DNA of 64,000 nt from assembly GCA_029224185.1 (NCBI GenBank), contig CM055191.1, positions 25,799,805 to 25,863,804 on the forward strand, read 5' to 3'. This document shows positions 35,101 to 48,400 of the stretch, piece after piece. A program made the position numbers and the translations under genes. Below the pieces are notes generated by a model. It was given only the letters and a program-made list of their open reading frames with translations, was not told where the DNA came from and ran no database searches. Source of the DNA: Karalla daura (lineage: Eukaryota > Chordata > Actinopteri > Chaetodontiformes > Leiognathidae). Position 1 is the first letter of the stretch; each line of letters opens with the position of its first letter.

Positions 35101-38100
35101 CATATTCCAGATTTGGGAAAGCGTTGTCTCCATAGAGCCAAATGTTTATCACTTGGCCAATTTGGCTTTTTCCCATAAGAATGAATGGGAAAAACAGAAA
35201 TCCACAAACAAACATTCGCAACGTTGCCATACTTTGACTTTGAAACTTCATTTTCATTTAAAAATTTGAAGAATCTTGTGGTGTGTTTGTATAGCGAGTT
35301 GCACGCTGATAGGTTGTATGGTTTTTCAGCAGCACCTCTTCTCGACGACCATGTGCTCAGGTACCTGCTCCAATGTCTCCTCTGCTGACATGGTCATACA
35401 AAGTGATGAGGCGTCCAGCTTCAATGCACCCCAGCAGATGGCACAGGCCCTGGGAGACTCCCAGAGTTTGAAAGGGCCCCCTCAGCATTGGGCATGTCCA
35501 ATCTCTTCTTAGCACCGGGCCGACATACGGGATCGCTTAAAAATCAGCTCTCTTTTCGCTCTTTTCACGCTGCTCCCAGTCACAGCCGAAGCAGCAGACA
35601 AATTCTTTTTTCCAGTTTTGTAGGAACATTGGTTTCTCTCATGCGGGGCAGGCCTTGAACCCGTGCGTCTTGTGAAATTTAAACGACGAGCCTCATCGTA
35701 GGCCCAGTGCAGCCTTTTCTCTCCATGAGCCCCCATTCATTGTCCCACCACAGCCATCAATGTTAAACGTTACACTACTCCTCGCGTCTGTGGCCACAGT
35801 TCTCATAGTACACACACCAAATCGTGTCAGGGCGTTCTGGAGACTGTCCCCTACGGCGTGACAGTGAGCTCATATTCCAGATAGGTGAAAGCGCAGTCTC
35901 CATAGAGCCAAATGTTTATCACTTGGCCAATTTGGCTTTTTCCCATAAGAATGAATGGGAAAAACAGAACTCCACAAACAAACATTCGCAACTTTGCCAT
36001 TCTTTGACTTTGAAACTTCATTTTCATTTCAAAAATTGAAGAATCTTGTGGCTTGTTTTTGTAGCGAGTTGCACGCTGATAGGTTGTATGGTTTGTCAGC
36101 AGCACCTCTTCTCGACGACCATGTGCTCAGGTACCTGCTCCAATGTCTCCTCTGCTGACATGGTCATACAAAGTGATGAGGTGTCCAGCTTCAATGCACC
36201 CCAGCAGATGGCACAGGCCCTGGGAGACTCCCAGAGTTTGAAAGGGCCCCCTCAGCTTTGGGCATGTCCAATCTCTTCTTTGCACCGGGCCGACATGCGG
36301 GATCGCTTAAAAATCAGCTCTCGTTTCGCTCTTTTCACGCTGCTCCCAGCCACACCCGAAGCAGCAGACAAATTCTTTTTTCCAGTTTTGTAGGAAGATT
36401 GGTGCTCTCTCATGCGGGGCAGGCCATAAACCCGTGCGCCTTGTGAAATTTAAACGACGAGCCTCATCGTAGGCCCAGTGCAGCCTTTTCTCTCCATAAG
36501 CCCCCATTCATTGTCCCACCACTGCCATCAATGTTAAACGTTACACTACTCCTCGCGACTGTGGCCACAGTTCTATTAGTACACACACCAAATCGTGTCA
36601 GGGCGTTCTGGAAACTCTCCCCTATGGCTTGACAGTTAGCTCATATTCCAGATTTGGGAAAGCGTTGTCTCCATAGAGCCAAATGTTTATCACTTGGCCA
36701 ATTTGGCTTTTTCCCATAAGAATGAATGGGAAAAACAGAAATCCACAAACAAACATTCGCAACGTTGCCATACTTTGACTTTGAAACTTCATTTTCATTT
36801 CAAAAATTGAAGAATCTTGTGGTGTGTTTGTATAGCGAGTTGCACGCTGATAGGTTGTATGGTTTTTCAGCAGCACCTCTTCTCGACGACCATGTGCTCA
36901 GGTACCTGCTCCAATGTCTCCTCTGCTGACATGGTCATACAAAGTGATGAGGCGTCCAGCTTCAATGCACCCCAGCAGATGGCACAGGCCCTGGGAGACT
37001 CCCAGAGTTTGAAAGGGCCCCCTCAGCATTGGGCATGTCCAATCTCTTCTTAGCACCGGGCCGACATACGGGATCGCTTAAAAATCAGCTCTCTTTTCGC
37101 TCTTTTCACGCTGCTCCCAGTCACAGCCGAAGCAGCAGACAAATTATTTTTTCCAGTTTTGTAGGAACATTGGTTTCTCTCATGCGGGGCAGGCCTTGAA
37201 CCCGTGCGTCTTGTGAAATTTAAACGACGAGCCTCATCGTAGGCCCAGTGCAGCCTTTTCTCTCCATGAGCCCCCATTCATTGTCCCACCACAGCCATCA
37301 ATGTTAAACGTTACACTACTCCTCGCGTCTGTGGCCACAGTTCTCATAGTACACACACCAAATCGTGTCAGGGCGTTCTGGAGACTGTCCCCTACGGCGT
37401 GACAGTGAGCTCATATTCCAGATAGGTGAAAGCGCAGTCTCCATAGAGCCAAATGTTTATCACTTGGCCAATTTGGCTTTTTCCCATAAGAATGAATGGG
37501 AAAAACAGAACTCCACAAACAAACATTCGCAACGTTGCCATTCTCTGACTTTGAAACTTCATTTTCATTTCAAAAATTGAAGAATCTTGTGGCTTGTTTT
37601 TGTAGCGAGTTGCACGCTGATAGGTTGTATGGTTTGTCAGCAGCACCTCTTCTCGACGACCATGTGCTCAGGTACCTGCTCCAATGTCTCCTCTGCTGAC
37701 ATGGTCATACAAAGTGATGAGGCGTCCAGCTTCAATGCACCCCAGCAGATGGCACAGGCCCTGGGAGACTCCCAGAGTTTGAAAGGGCCCCCTCAGCTTT
37801 GGGCATGTCCAATCTCTTCTTTGCACCGGGCCGACATGCGGGATCGCTTAAAAATCAGCTCTCGTTTCGCTCTTTTCACGCTGCTCCCAGCCACACCCGA
37901 AGCAGCAGACAAATTCTTTTTTCCAGTTTTGTAGGAAGATTGGTGCTCTCTCATGCGGGGCAGGCCATAAACCCGTGCGCCTTGTGAAATTTAAACGACG
38001 AGCCTCATCGTAGGCCCAGTGCAGCCTTTTCTCTCCATAAGCCCCCATTCATTGTCCCACCACTGCCATCAATGTTAAACGTTACACTACTCCTCGCGAC

Positions 38101-39009
38101 TGTGGCCACAGTTCTCATAGTACACACACCAAATCGTGTCAGGGCGTTCTGGAAACTCTCCCCTATGGCTTGACAGTTAGCTCATATTCCAGATTTGGGA
38201 AAGCGTTGTCTCCATAGAGCCAAATGTTTATCACTTGGCCAATTTGGCTTTTTCCCATAAGAATGAATGGGAAAAACAGAAATCCACAAACAAACATTCG
38301 CAACGTTGCCATACTTTGACTTTGAAACTTCATTTTCATTTAAAAATTTGAAGAATCTTGTGGTGTGTTTGTATAGCGAGTTGCACGCTGATAGGTTGTA
38401 TGGTTTTTCAGCAGCACCTCTTCTCGACGACCATGTGCTCAGGTACCTGCTCCAATGTCTCCTCTGCTGACATGGTCATACAAAGTGATGAGGCGTCCAG
38501 CTTCAATGCACCCCAGCAGATGGCACAGGCCCTGGGAGACTCCCAGAGTTTGAAAGGGCCCCCTCAGCATTGGGCATGTCCAATCTCTTCTTAGCACCGG
38601 GCCGACATACGGGATCGCTTAAAAATCAGCTCTCTTTTCGCTCTTTTCACGCTGCTCCCAGTCACAGCCGAAGCAGCAGACAAATTATTTTTTCCAGTTT
38701 TGTAGGAACATTGGTTTCTCTCATGCGGGGCAGGCCTTGAACCCGTGCGTCTTGTGAAATTTAAACGACGAGCCTCATCGTAGGCCCAGTGCAGCCTTTT
38801 CTCTCCATGAGCCCCCATTCATTGTCCCACCACAGCCATCAATGTTAAACGTTACACTACTCCTCGCGTCTGTGGCCACAGTTCTCATAGTACACACACC
38901 AAATCGTGTCAGGGCGTTCTGGAGACTGTCCCCTACGGCGTGACAGTGAGCTCATATTCCAGATAGGTGAAAGCGCAGTCTCCATAGAGCCAAATGTTTA
39001 TCACTTGGC
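25008..39009. repeat. 6933-bp nine-monomer higher-order repeat, two copies
   Basis: About 25008-32076 matches 31941-39009 at an offset of 6933. Landmarks 25474 to 31637 and 32407 to 38570 step identically. Shared private variants: AGCTGAAGC (26342/33275), CATGTGGG (27169/34102), TATTAGTAC (29641/36574). I noted few differences, for example 26886 versus 33819 and 29471 versus 36404. Confidence 0.85.
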
Positions 39010-39699
39010 CAATTCGGCTCGTTCCCATAAGAATGAATGGGAAAAACAGAACTCCACAAACAAACATTCGCAACGTTGCCATACTTTGGCTTTGAAACTT
39101 CATTTTCATTTCAAAAATTGAAGAATCTTGTGGTGTGTTTGTAGAGCGAGTTGCACGCTGATAGTTTGTATGGTTTTTCAGCAGCACCTCTTCTCGACGA
39201 CCATGTGCTCAGGTACCTGCTCCAATGTCTCCTCTGCTGACATGGTAATACAAAGTGATGAGGCGTCCAGCTTCAATGCACCCCAGCAGATGGCACAGGC
39301 CCTGGGAGACTCCCAGAGTTTGAAAGGGCCCCCTCAGCATTGGGCATGTCCAATCTCTTCTTAGCACCGGGCCGACATGCGGGATCGCTTAAAAATCAGC
39401 TCTCGTTTCGCTCTTTTCACGCTGCTCCCAGCCACACCCGAAGCAGCAGACAAATTCTTTTTTCCAGTTTTGTAGGAACATTGGTGCTCTCTCATGCGGG
39501 TTAGGCCATAAACCCGTGCGCCTTGTGAAATTTAAACGACGAGCCTCATTGTAGGCCCAGTGCAGCCTTTTCTCTCCATGAGCCCCCATTCATTGTCCCA
39601 CCACTGCCATCAATGCTAAACGCTACACTACTCGCGACTGTGGCCACAGTTCTCATACTACACACACCAAATCGTGTCAGGGCGTTCTGGAGACTGTCC

Positions 39700-42210
39700 C
39701 CTACGGCGTGACAGTGAGCTCATATTCCAGATAGGTGAAAGCGCAGTCTCCATAGAGCCAAATGTTTATCACTTGGCCAAATAGGTTCTTTCCCATAAGA
39801 ATGAATGGGGAAAAGAGAACTCCACAAACAAACATTCGCAACGTTGCCATACTTTGACTTTGAAACTTCATTTTCATTTCAAAAATTGAAGAATCTTGTG
39901 GTGTGTTTGTGTAGCGAGTTGCACGCTGATAGGTTGTATGGTTTTTCAGCAGCACCTCTTCTCGACGACCATGTGCTCAAGTTCCTGCTCCATTGTCTCC
40001 TCTGCTGACATGGTCATACAAAGTGATGAGGCGTCCACCTTCAATGCACCCCAGCAGATGGCACAGGCCCTGGGAGACTCCCAGAGTTTGAAAGGGCCCC
40101 CTCAGCTTTGGGCATGTCCAATCTCTTCTTTGCACCGGGCCGACATGCGGGATCGCTTAAAAATCAGCTCTCGTTTCGCTCTTTTCACGCTGCTCCCAGC
40201 CACACCCGAAGCAGCAGACAAATTCTTTTTTCCAGTTTTATAGGAAGATTGGTGCTCTCTCATGCGGGGCAGGCCATAAACCCGTGCGCCTTGTGAAATT
40301 TAAACGACGAGCCTCATCGTAGGCCCAGTGCAGCCTTTTCTCTCCATAAGCCCCCATTCATTGTCCCACCACTGCCATCAATGTTAAACGTTACACTACT
40401 CCTCGCGACTGTGGCCACAGTTCTCATAGTACACACACCAAATCGTGTCAGGGCGTTCTGGAAACTCTCCCCTATGGCTTGACAGTTAGCTCATATTCCA
40501 GATTTGGGAAAGCGTTGTCTCCATAGAGCCAAATGTTTATCACTTGGCCAATTTGGCTTTTTCCCATAAGAATGAATGGGAAAAACAGAAATCCACAAAC
40601 AAACATTCGCAACGTTGCCATACTTTGACTTTGAAACTTCATTTTCATTTAAAAATTTGAAGAATCTTGTGGTGTGTTTGTATAGCGAGTTGCACGCTGA
40701 TAGGTTGTATGGTTTTTCAGCAGCACCTCTTCTCGACGACCATGTGCTCAGGTACCTGCTCCAATGTCTCCTCTGCTGACATGGTCATACAAAGTGATGA
40801 GGCGTCCAGCTTCAATGCACCCCAGCAGATGGCACAGGCCCTGGGAGACTCCCAGAGTTTGAAAGGGCCCCCTCAGCATTGGGCATGTCCAATCTCTTCT
40901 TAGCACCGGGCCGACATACGGGATCGCTTAAAAATCAGCTCTCGTTTCGCTCTTTTCACGCTGCTCCCAGTCACAGCTGAAGCAGCAGACAAATTCTTTT
41001 TTCCAGTTTTGTAGGAAGATTGGTGCTCTCTCATGCGGGGCAGGCCATAAACCCGTGCGCCTTGTGAAATTTAAACGACGAGCCTCATCGTAGGCCCAGT
41101 GCAGCCTTTTCTCTCCATGAGCCCCCATTCATTGTCCCACCACAGCCATCAATGTTAAACGTTACACTACTCCTCGCGTCTGTGGCCACAGTTCTCATAG
41201 TACACACACCAAATCGTGTCAGGGCGTTCTGGAGACTGTCCCCTACGGCGTGACAGTGAGCTCATATTCCAGATAGGTGAAAGCGCAGTCTCCATAGAGC
41301 CAAATGTTTATCACTTGGCCAATTTGGCTTTTTCCCATAAGAATGAATGGGAAAAACAGAACTTCACAAACAAACATTCGCAACTTTGCCATTCTTTGGC
41401 TTTGAAACTTCATTTTCATTTCAAAAATTGAAGAATCTTGTGGTGTGTTTGTGTAGCGAGTTGCACGCTGATAGGTTGTATGGTTTTTCAGCAGCACCTC
41501 TTCTCGACGACCATGTGCTCAAGTTCCTGCTCCAATGTCTCCTCTGCTGACATGGTAATACAAAGTGATGAGGCGTCCAGCTTCAATGCACCCCAGCAGA
41601 TGGCACAGGCCCTGGGAGACTCCCAGAGTTTGAAAGGGCCCCCTCAGCATTGGGCATGTCCAATCTCTTCTTCGCACCGGGCCGACATGCGGGATCGCTT
41701 AAAAATCAGCTCTCGTTTCGCTCTTTTCACGCTGCTCCCAGCCACACCCGAAGCAGCAGACAAATTCTTTTTTCCAGTTTTGTAGGAACATTGGTGCTCT
41801 CTCATGTGGGTTAGGCCATAAACCCGTGCGCCTTGTGAAATTTAAACGACGAGCCTCATTGTAGGCCCAGTGCAGCCTTTTCTCTCCATGAGCCCCCATT
41901 CATTGTCCCACCACTGCCATCAATGCTAAACGCTACACTACTCGCGACTGTGGCCACAGTTCTCATACTACACACACCAAATCGTGTCAGGGCGTTCTGG
42001 AGACTGTCCCCTACGGCGTGACAGTGAGCTCATATTCCAGATAGGTGAAAGCGCAGTCTCCATAGAGCCAAATGTTTATCACTTGGCCAAATAGGTTCTT
42101 TCCCATAAGAATGAATGGGGAAAAGAGAACTCCACAAACAAACATTCGCAACGTTGCCATACTTTGACTTTGAAACTTCATTTTCATTTCAAAAATTGAA
42201 GAATCTTGTG
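39700..42210. repeat. Partial further copy of the nine-monomer repeat
   Basis: Matches about 32.0-34.5 kb at an offset of 7701, one monomer more than the 6933 step. Shared markers include TTTATAGGAAG at about 40235, CCCTATGGC near 40470 and CATGTGGG near 41801. It diverges at about 42211, where a GCTTGTTTTT-type monomer half takes over. A private change turns CTTAGCACC to CTTCGCACC at about 41673. Confidence 0.7.
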
Positions 42211-45200
42211 GCTTGTTTTTGTAGCGAGTTGCACGCTGATAGGTTGTATGGTTTGTCAGCGGCACCTCTTCTCGACGACCATGTGCTCAGGTACCTGCTC
42301 CAATGTCTCCTCTGCTGACATGGTCATACAAAGTGATGAGGCGTCCAGCTTCAATGCACCCCAGCAGATGGCACAGGCCCTGGGAGACTCCCAGAGTTTG
42401 AAAGGGCCCCCTCAGCATTGGGCATGTCCAATCTCTTCTTAGCACCGGGCCGACATGCGGGATCGCTTAAAAATCAGCTCTCGTTTCGCTCTTTTCACGC
42501 TGCTCCCAGCCACACCCGAAGCAGCAGACAAATTCTTTTTTCCAGTTTTGTAGGAACATTGGTGCTCTCTCATGCGGGGCAGGCCATAAACCCGTGCGCC
42601 TTGTGAAATTTAAACGACGAGCCTCATCGTAGGCCCAGTGCAGCCTTTTCTCTCCATAAGCCCCCATTCATTGTCCCACCACTGCCATCAATGTTAAACG
42701 TTACACTACTCCTCGCGACTGTGGCCACAGTTCTCATAGTACACACACCAAATCGTGTCAGGGCGTTCTGGAGACTGTCCCCTACGGCGTGACAGTGAGC
42801 TCATATTCCAGATAGGTGAAAGCGCAGTCTCCATAGAGCCAAATGTTTATCACTTGGCCAAATAGGTTCTTTCCCATAAGAATGAATGGGGAATAGAGAA
42901 CTCCACAAACAAACATTCGCAACGTTGCCATACTTTGACTTTGAAACTTCATTTTCATTTCAAATTGAAGAATCTTGTGGTGTGTTTGTGTAGCGAGTTG
43001 CACGCTGATAGGTTGTATGGTTTTTCAGCAGCACCTCTTCTCGACGACCATGTGCTCAGGTTCCTGCCCCATTGTCTCCTCTGCTGACATGGTCATACAA
43101 AGTGATGAGGCGTCCACCTTCAATGCACCCCAGCAGATGGCACAGGCCCTGGGAGACTCCCAGAGTTTGAAAGGGCCCCCTCAGCATTGGGCATGTCCAA
43201 TCTCTTCTTAGCACCGGGCCGACATGCGGGATCGCTTAAAAATCAGCTCTCGTTTCGCTCTTTTCACGCTGCTCCCAGCCACACCCGAAGCAGCAGACAA
43301 ATTCTTTTTTCCAGTTTTGTAGGAACATTGGTGCTCTCTCATGCGGGGCAGGCCATAAACCCGTGCGCCTTGTGAAATTTAAACGACGAGCCTCATCGTA
43401 GGCCCAGGGCAGCCTTTTCTCTCCATGAGCCCCCATTCATTGTCCCACCACAGCCATCAATGTTAAACGTTACACTACTCCTCGCGTCTGTGGCCACAGT
43501 TCTCATAGTACACACACCAAATCGTGTCAGGGCGTTCTGGAGACTGTCCCCTACGGCGTGACAGTGAGCTCATATTCCAGATAGGTGAAAGCGCAGTCTC
43601 CATAGAGCCAAATGTTTATCACTTGGCCAATTTGGCTTTTTCCCATAAGAATGAATGGGAAAAACAGAACTCCAAATAAACATTCGCAACTTTGCCATTC
43701 TTTGACTTTGAAACTTCATTTTCATTTCAAAAATTGAAGAATCTTGTGGCTTGTTTTTGTAGCGAGTTGCACGCTGATAGGTTGTATGGTTTGTCAGCAG
43801 CACCTCTTCTCGACGACCATGTGCTCAGGTACCTGCTCCAATGTCTCCTCTGCTGACATGGTCATACAAAGTGATGAGGCGTCCAGCTTCAATGCACCCC
43901 AGCAGATGGCACAGGCCCTGGGAGACTCCCAGAGTTTGAAAGGGCCCCCTCAGCATTGGGCATGTCCAATCTCTTCTTAGCACCGGGCCGACATGCGGGA
44001 TCGCTTAAAAATCAGCTCTCGTTTCGCTCTTTTCACGCTGCTCCCAGCCACACCCGAAGCAGCAGACAAATTCTTTTTTCCAGTTTTGTAGGAAGATTGG
44101 TGCTCTCTCATGCGGGGCAGGCCATAAACCCGTGCACCTTGTGAAATTTAAACGACGAGCCTCATCGTAGGCCCAGTGCAGCCTTTTCTCTCCATAAGCC
44201 CCCATTCATTGTCCCACCACTGCCATCAATGTTAAACGTTACACTACTCCTCGCGACTGTGGCCACAGTTCTCATAGTACACACACCAAATCGTGTCAGG
44301 GCGTTCTGGAAACTCTCCCCTACGGCTTGACAGTTAGCTCATATTCCAGATTTGGGAAAGCGTTGTCTCCATAGAGCCAAATGTTTATCACTTGGCCAAT
44401 TTGGCTTTTTCCCATAAGAATGAATGGGAAAAACAGAACTCCACAAACAAACATTCGCAACTTTGCCATTCTTTGACTTTGAAACTTCATTTTCATTTCA
44501 AAAATTGAAGAATCTTGTGGCTTGTTTTTGTAGCGAGTTGCACGCTGATAGGTTGTATGGTTTGTCAGCGGCACCTCTTCTCGACGACCATGTGCTCAGG
44601 TACCTGCTCCAATGTCTCCTCTGCTGACATGGTCATACAAAGTGATGAGGCGTCCAGCTTCAATGCACCCCAGCAGATGGCACAGGCCCTGGGAGACTCC
44701 CAGAGTTTGAAAGGGCCCCCTCAGCATTGGGCATGTCCAATCTCTTCTTAGCACCGGGCCGACATGCGGGATCGCTTAAAAATCAGCTCTCGTTTCGCTC
44801 TTTTCACGCTGCTCCCAGCCACACCCGAAGCAGCAGACAAATTCTTTTTTCCAGTTTTGTAGGAAGATTGGTGCTCTCTCATGCGGGGCAGGCCATAAAC
44901 CCGTGCGCCTTGTGAAATTTAAACGACGAGCCTCATCGTAGGCCCAGTGCAGCCTTTTCTCTCCATAAGCCCCCATTCATTGTCCCACCACTGCCATCAA
45001 TGTTAAACGTTACACTACTCCTCGCGACTGTGGCCACAGTTCTCATAGTACACACACCAAATCGTGTCAGGGCGTTCTGGAGACTGTCCCCTACGGCGTG
45101 ACAGTGAGCTCATATTCCAGATAGGTGAAAGCGCAGTCTCCATAGAGCCAAATGTTTATCACTTGGCCAAATAGGTTCTTTCCCATAAGAATGAATGGGG

Positions 45201-45495
45201 AATAGAGAACTCCACAAACAAACATTCGCAACGTTGCCATACTTTGACTTTGAAACTTCATTTTCATTTCAAATTGAAGAATCTTGTGGTGTGTTTGTGT
45301 AGCGAGTTGCACGCTGATAGGTTGTATGGTTTTTCAGCAGCACCTCTTCTCGACGACCATGTGCTCAGGTTCCTGCCCCATTGTCTCCTCTGCTGACATG
45401 GTCATACAAAGTGATGAGGCGTCCACCTTCAATGCACCCCAGCAGATGGCACAGGCCCTGGGAGACTCCCAGAGTTTGAAAGGGCCCCCTCAGCA

Positions 45496-48400
45496 TTGGG
45501 CATGTCCAATCTCTTCTTAGCACCGGGCCGACATGCGGGATCGCTTAAAAATCAGCTCTCGTTTCGCTCTTTTCACGCTGCTCCCAGTCACACCCGAAGC
45601 AGCAGACAAATTCTTTTTTCCAGTGTTGTAGGAACATTGGTGCTCTCTCATGCGGGGCAGGCCATAAACCCGTGCGCCTTGTGAAATTTAAACGACGAGC
45701 CTCATCGTAGGCCCAGGGCAGCCTTTTCTCTCCATGAGCCCCCATTCATTGTCCCACCACAGCCATCAATGTTAAACGTTACACTACTCCTCGCGTCTGT
45801 GGCCACAGTTCTCATAGTACACACACCAAATCGTGTCAGGGCGTTCTGGAGACTGTCCCCTACGGCGTGACAGTGAGCTCATATTCCAGATAGGTGAAAG
45901 CGCAGTCTCCATAGAGCCAAATGTTTATCACTTGGCCAATTTGGCTTTTTCCCATAAGAATGAATGGGAAAAACAGAACTCCACAAACAAACATTTGCAA
46001 CTTTGCCATTCTTTGACTTTGAAACTTCATTTTCATTTCAAAAATTGAAGAATCTTGTGGCTTGTTTTTGTAGCGAGTTGCACGCTGATAGGTTGTATGG
46101 TTTGTCAGCAGCACCTCTTCTCGACGACCATGTGCTCAGGTACCTGCTCCAATGTCTCCTCTGCTGACATGGTCATACAAAGTGATGAGGCGTCCAGCTT
46201 CAATGCACCCCAGCAGATGGCACAGGCCCTGGGAGACTCCCAGAGTTTGAAAGGGCCCCCTCAGCATTGGGCATGTCCAATCTCTTCTTAGCACCGGGCC
46301 GACATGCGGGATTGCTTAAAAATCAGCTCTCGTTTCGCTCTTTTCACGCTGCTCCCAGCCACACCCGAAGCAGCAGACAAATTCTTTTTTCCAGTTTTGT
46401 AGGAAGATTGGTGCTCTCTCATGCGGGGCAGGCCATAAACCCGTGCGCCTTGTGAAATTTAAACGACGAGCCTCATCGTAGGCCCAGTGCAGCCTTTTCT
46501 CTCCATAAGCCCCCATTCATTGTCCCACCACTGCCATCAATGTTAAACGTTACACTACTCCTCGCGACTGTGGCCACAGTTCTCATAGTACACACACCAA
46601 ATCGTGTCAGGGCGTTCTGGAAACTCTCCCCTACGGCTTGACAGTTAGCTCATATTCCAGATTTGGGAAAGCGTTGTCTCCATAGAGCCAAATGTTTATC
46701 ACTTGGCCAATTTGGCTTTTTCCCATAAGAATGAATGGGAAAAACAGAAATCCACAAACAAACATTCGCAACGTTGCCATACTTTGACTTTGAAACTTCA
46801 TTTTCATTTCAAAAATTGAAGAATCTTGTGGTGTGTTTGTAGAGCGAGTTGCACGCTGATAGTTTGTATGGTTTTTCAGCAGCACCTCTTCTCGACGACC
46901 ATGTGCTCAAGTACCTGCTCCATTGTCTGCTCTGCTGACATGGTAATACAAAGTGATGAGGCGTCCAGCTTCAATGCACCCCAGCAGATGGCACAGGCCC
47001 TGGGAGACTCCCAGAGTTTGAAAGGGCCCCCTCAGCATTGGGCATGTCCAATCTCTTCTTAGCACCGGGCCGACATGCGGGATCGCTTAAAAATCAGCTC
47101 TCGTTTCGCTCTTTTCACGCTGCTCCCAGCCACACCCGAAGCAGCAGACAAATTCTTTTTTCCAGTTTTGTAGGAAGATTGGTGCTCTCTCATGCGGGGC
47201 AGGCCATAAACCCGTGCGCCTTGTGAAATTTAAACGACGAGCCTCATCGTAGGCCCAGTGCAGCCTTTTCTCTCCATAAGCCCCCATTCATTGTCCCACC
47301 ACTGCCATCAATGTTAAACGTTACACTACTCCTCGCGACTGTGGCCACAGTTCTCATAGTACACACACCAAATCGTGTCAGGGCGTTCTGGAGACTGTCC
47401 CCTACGGCGTGACAGTGAGCTCATATTCCAGATAGGTGAAAGCGCAGTCTCCATAGAGCCAAATGTTTATCACTTGGCCAAATAGGTTCTTTCCCATAAG
47501 AATGAATGGGGAATAGAGAACTCCACAAACAAACATTCGCAACGTTGCCATACTTTGACTTTGAAACTTCATTTTCATTTCAAATTGAAGAATCTTGTAG
47601 TGTGTTTGTGTAGCGAGTTGCACGCTGATAGGTTGTATGGTTTTTCAGCAGCACCTCTTCTCGACGACCATGTGCTCCGGTTCCTGCCCCATTGTCTCCT
47701 CTGCTGACATGGTCATACAAAGTGATGAGGCGTCCACCTTCAATGCACCCCAGCAGATGGCACAGGCCCTGGGAGACTCCCAGAGTTTGAAAGGGCCCCC
47801 TCAGCATTGGGCATGTCCAATCTCTTCTTAGCACCGGGCCGACATGCGGGATCGCTTAAAAATCAGCTCTCGTTTCGCTCTTTTCACGCTGCTCCCAGTC
47901 ACACCCGAAGCAGCAGACAAATTCTTTTTTCCAGTGTTGTAGGAACATTGGTGCTCTCTCATGCGGGGCAGGCCATAAACCCGTGCGCCTTGTGAAATTT
48001 AAACGACGAGCCTCATCGTAGGCCCAGGGCAGCCTTTTCTCTCCATGAGCCCCCATTCATTGTCCCACCACAGCCATCAATGTTAAACGTTACACTACTC
48101 CTCGCGTCTGTGGCCACAGTTCTCATAGTACACACACCAAATCGTGTCAGGGCGTTCTGGAGACTGTCCCCTACGGCGTGACAGTGAGCTCATATTCCAG
48201 ATAGGTGAAAGCGCAGTCTCCATAGAGCCAAATGTTTATCACTTGGCCAATTTGGCTTTTTCCCATAAGAATGAATGGGAAAAACAGAACTCCACAAACA
48301 AACATTCGCAACTTTGCCATTCTTTGACTTTGAAACTTCATTTTCATTTCAAAAATTGAAGAATCTTGTGGCTTGTTTTTGTAGCGAGTTGCACGCTGAT

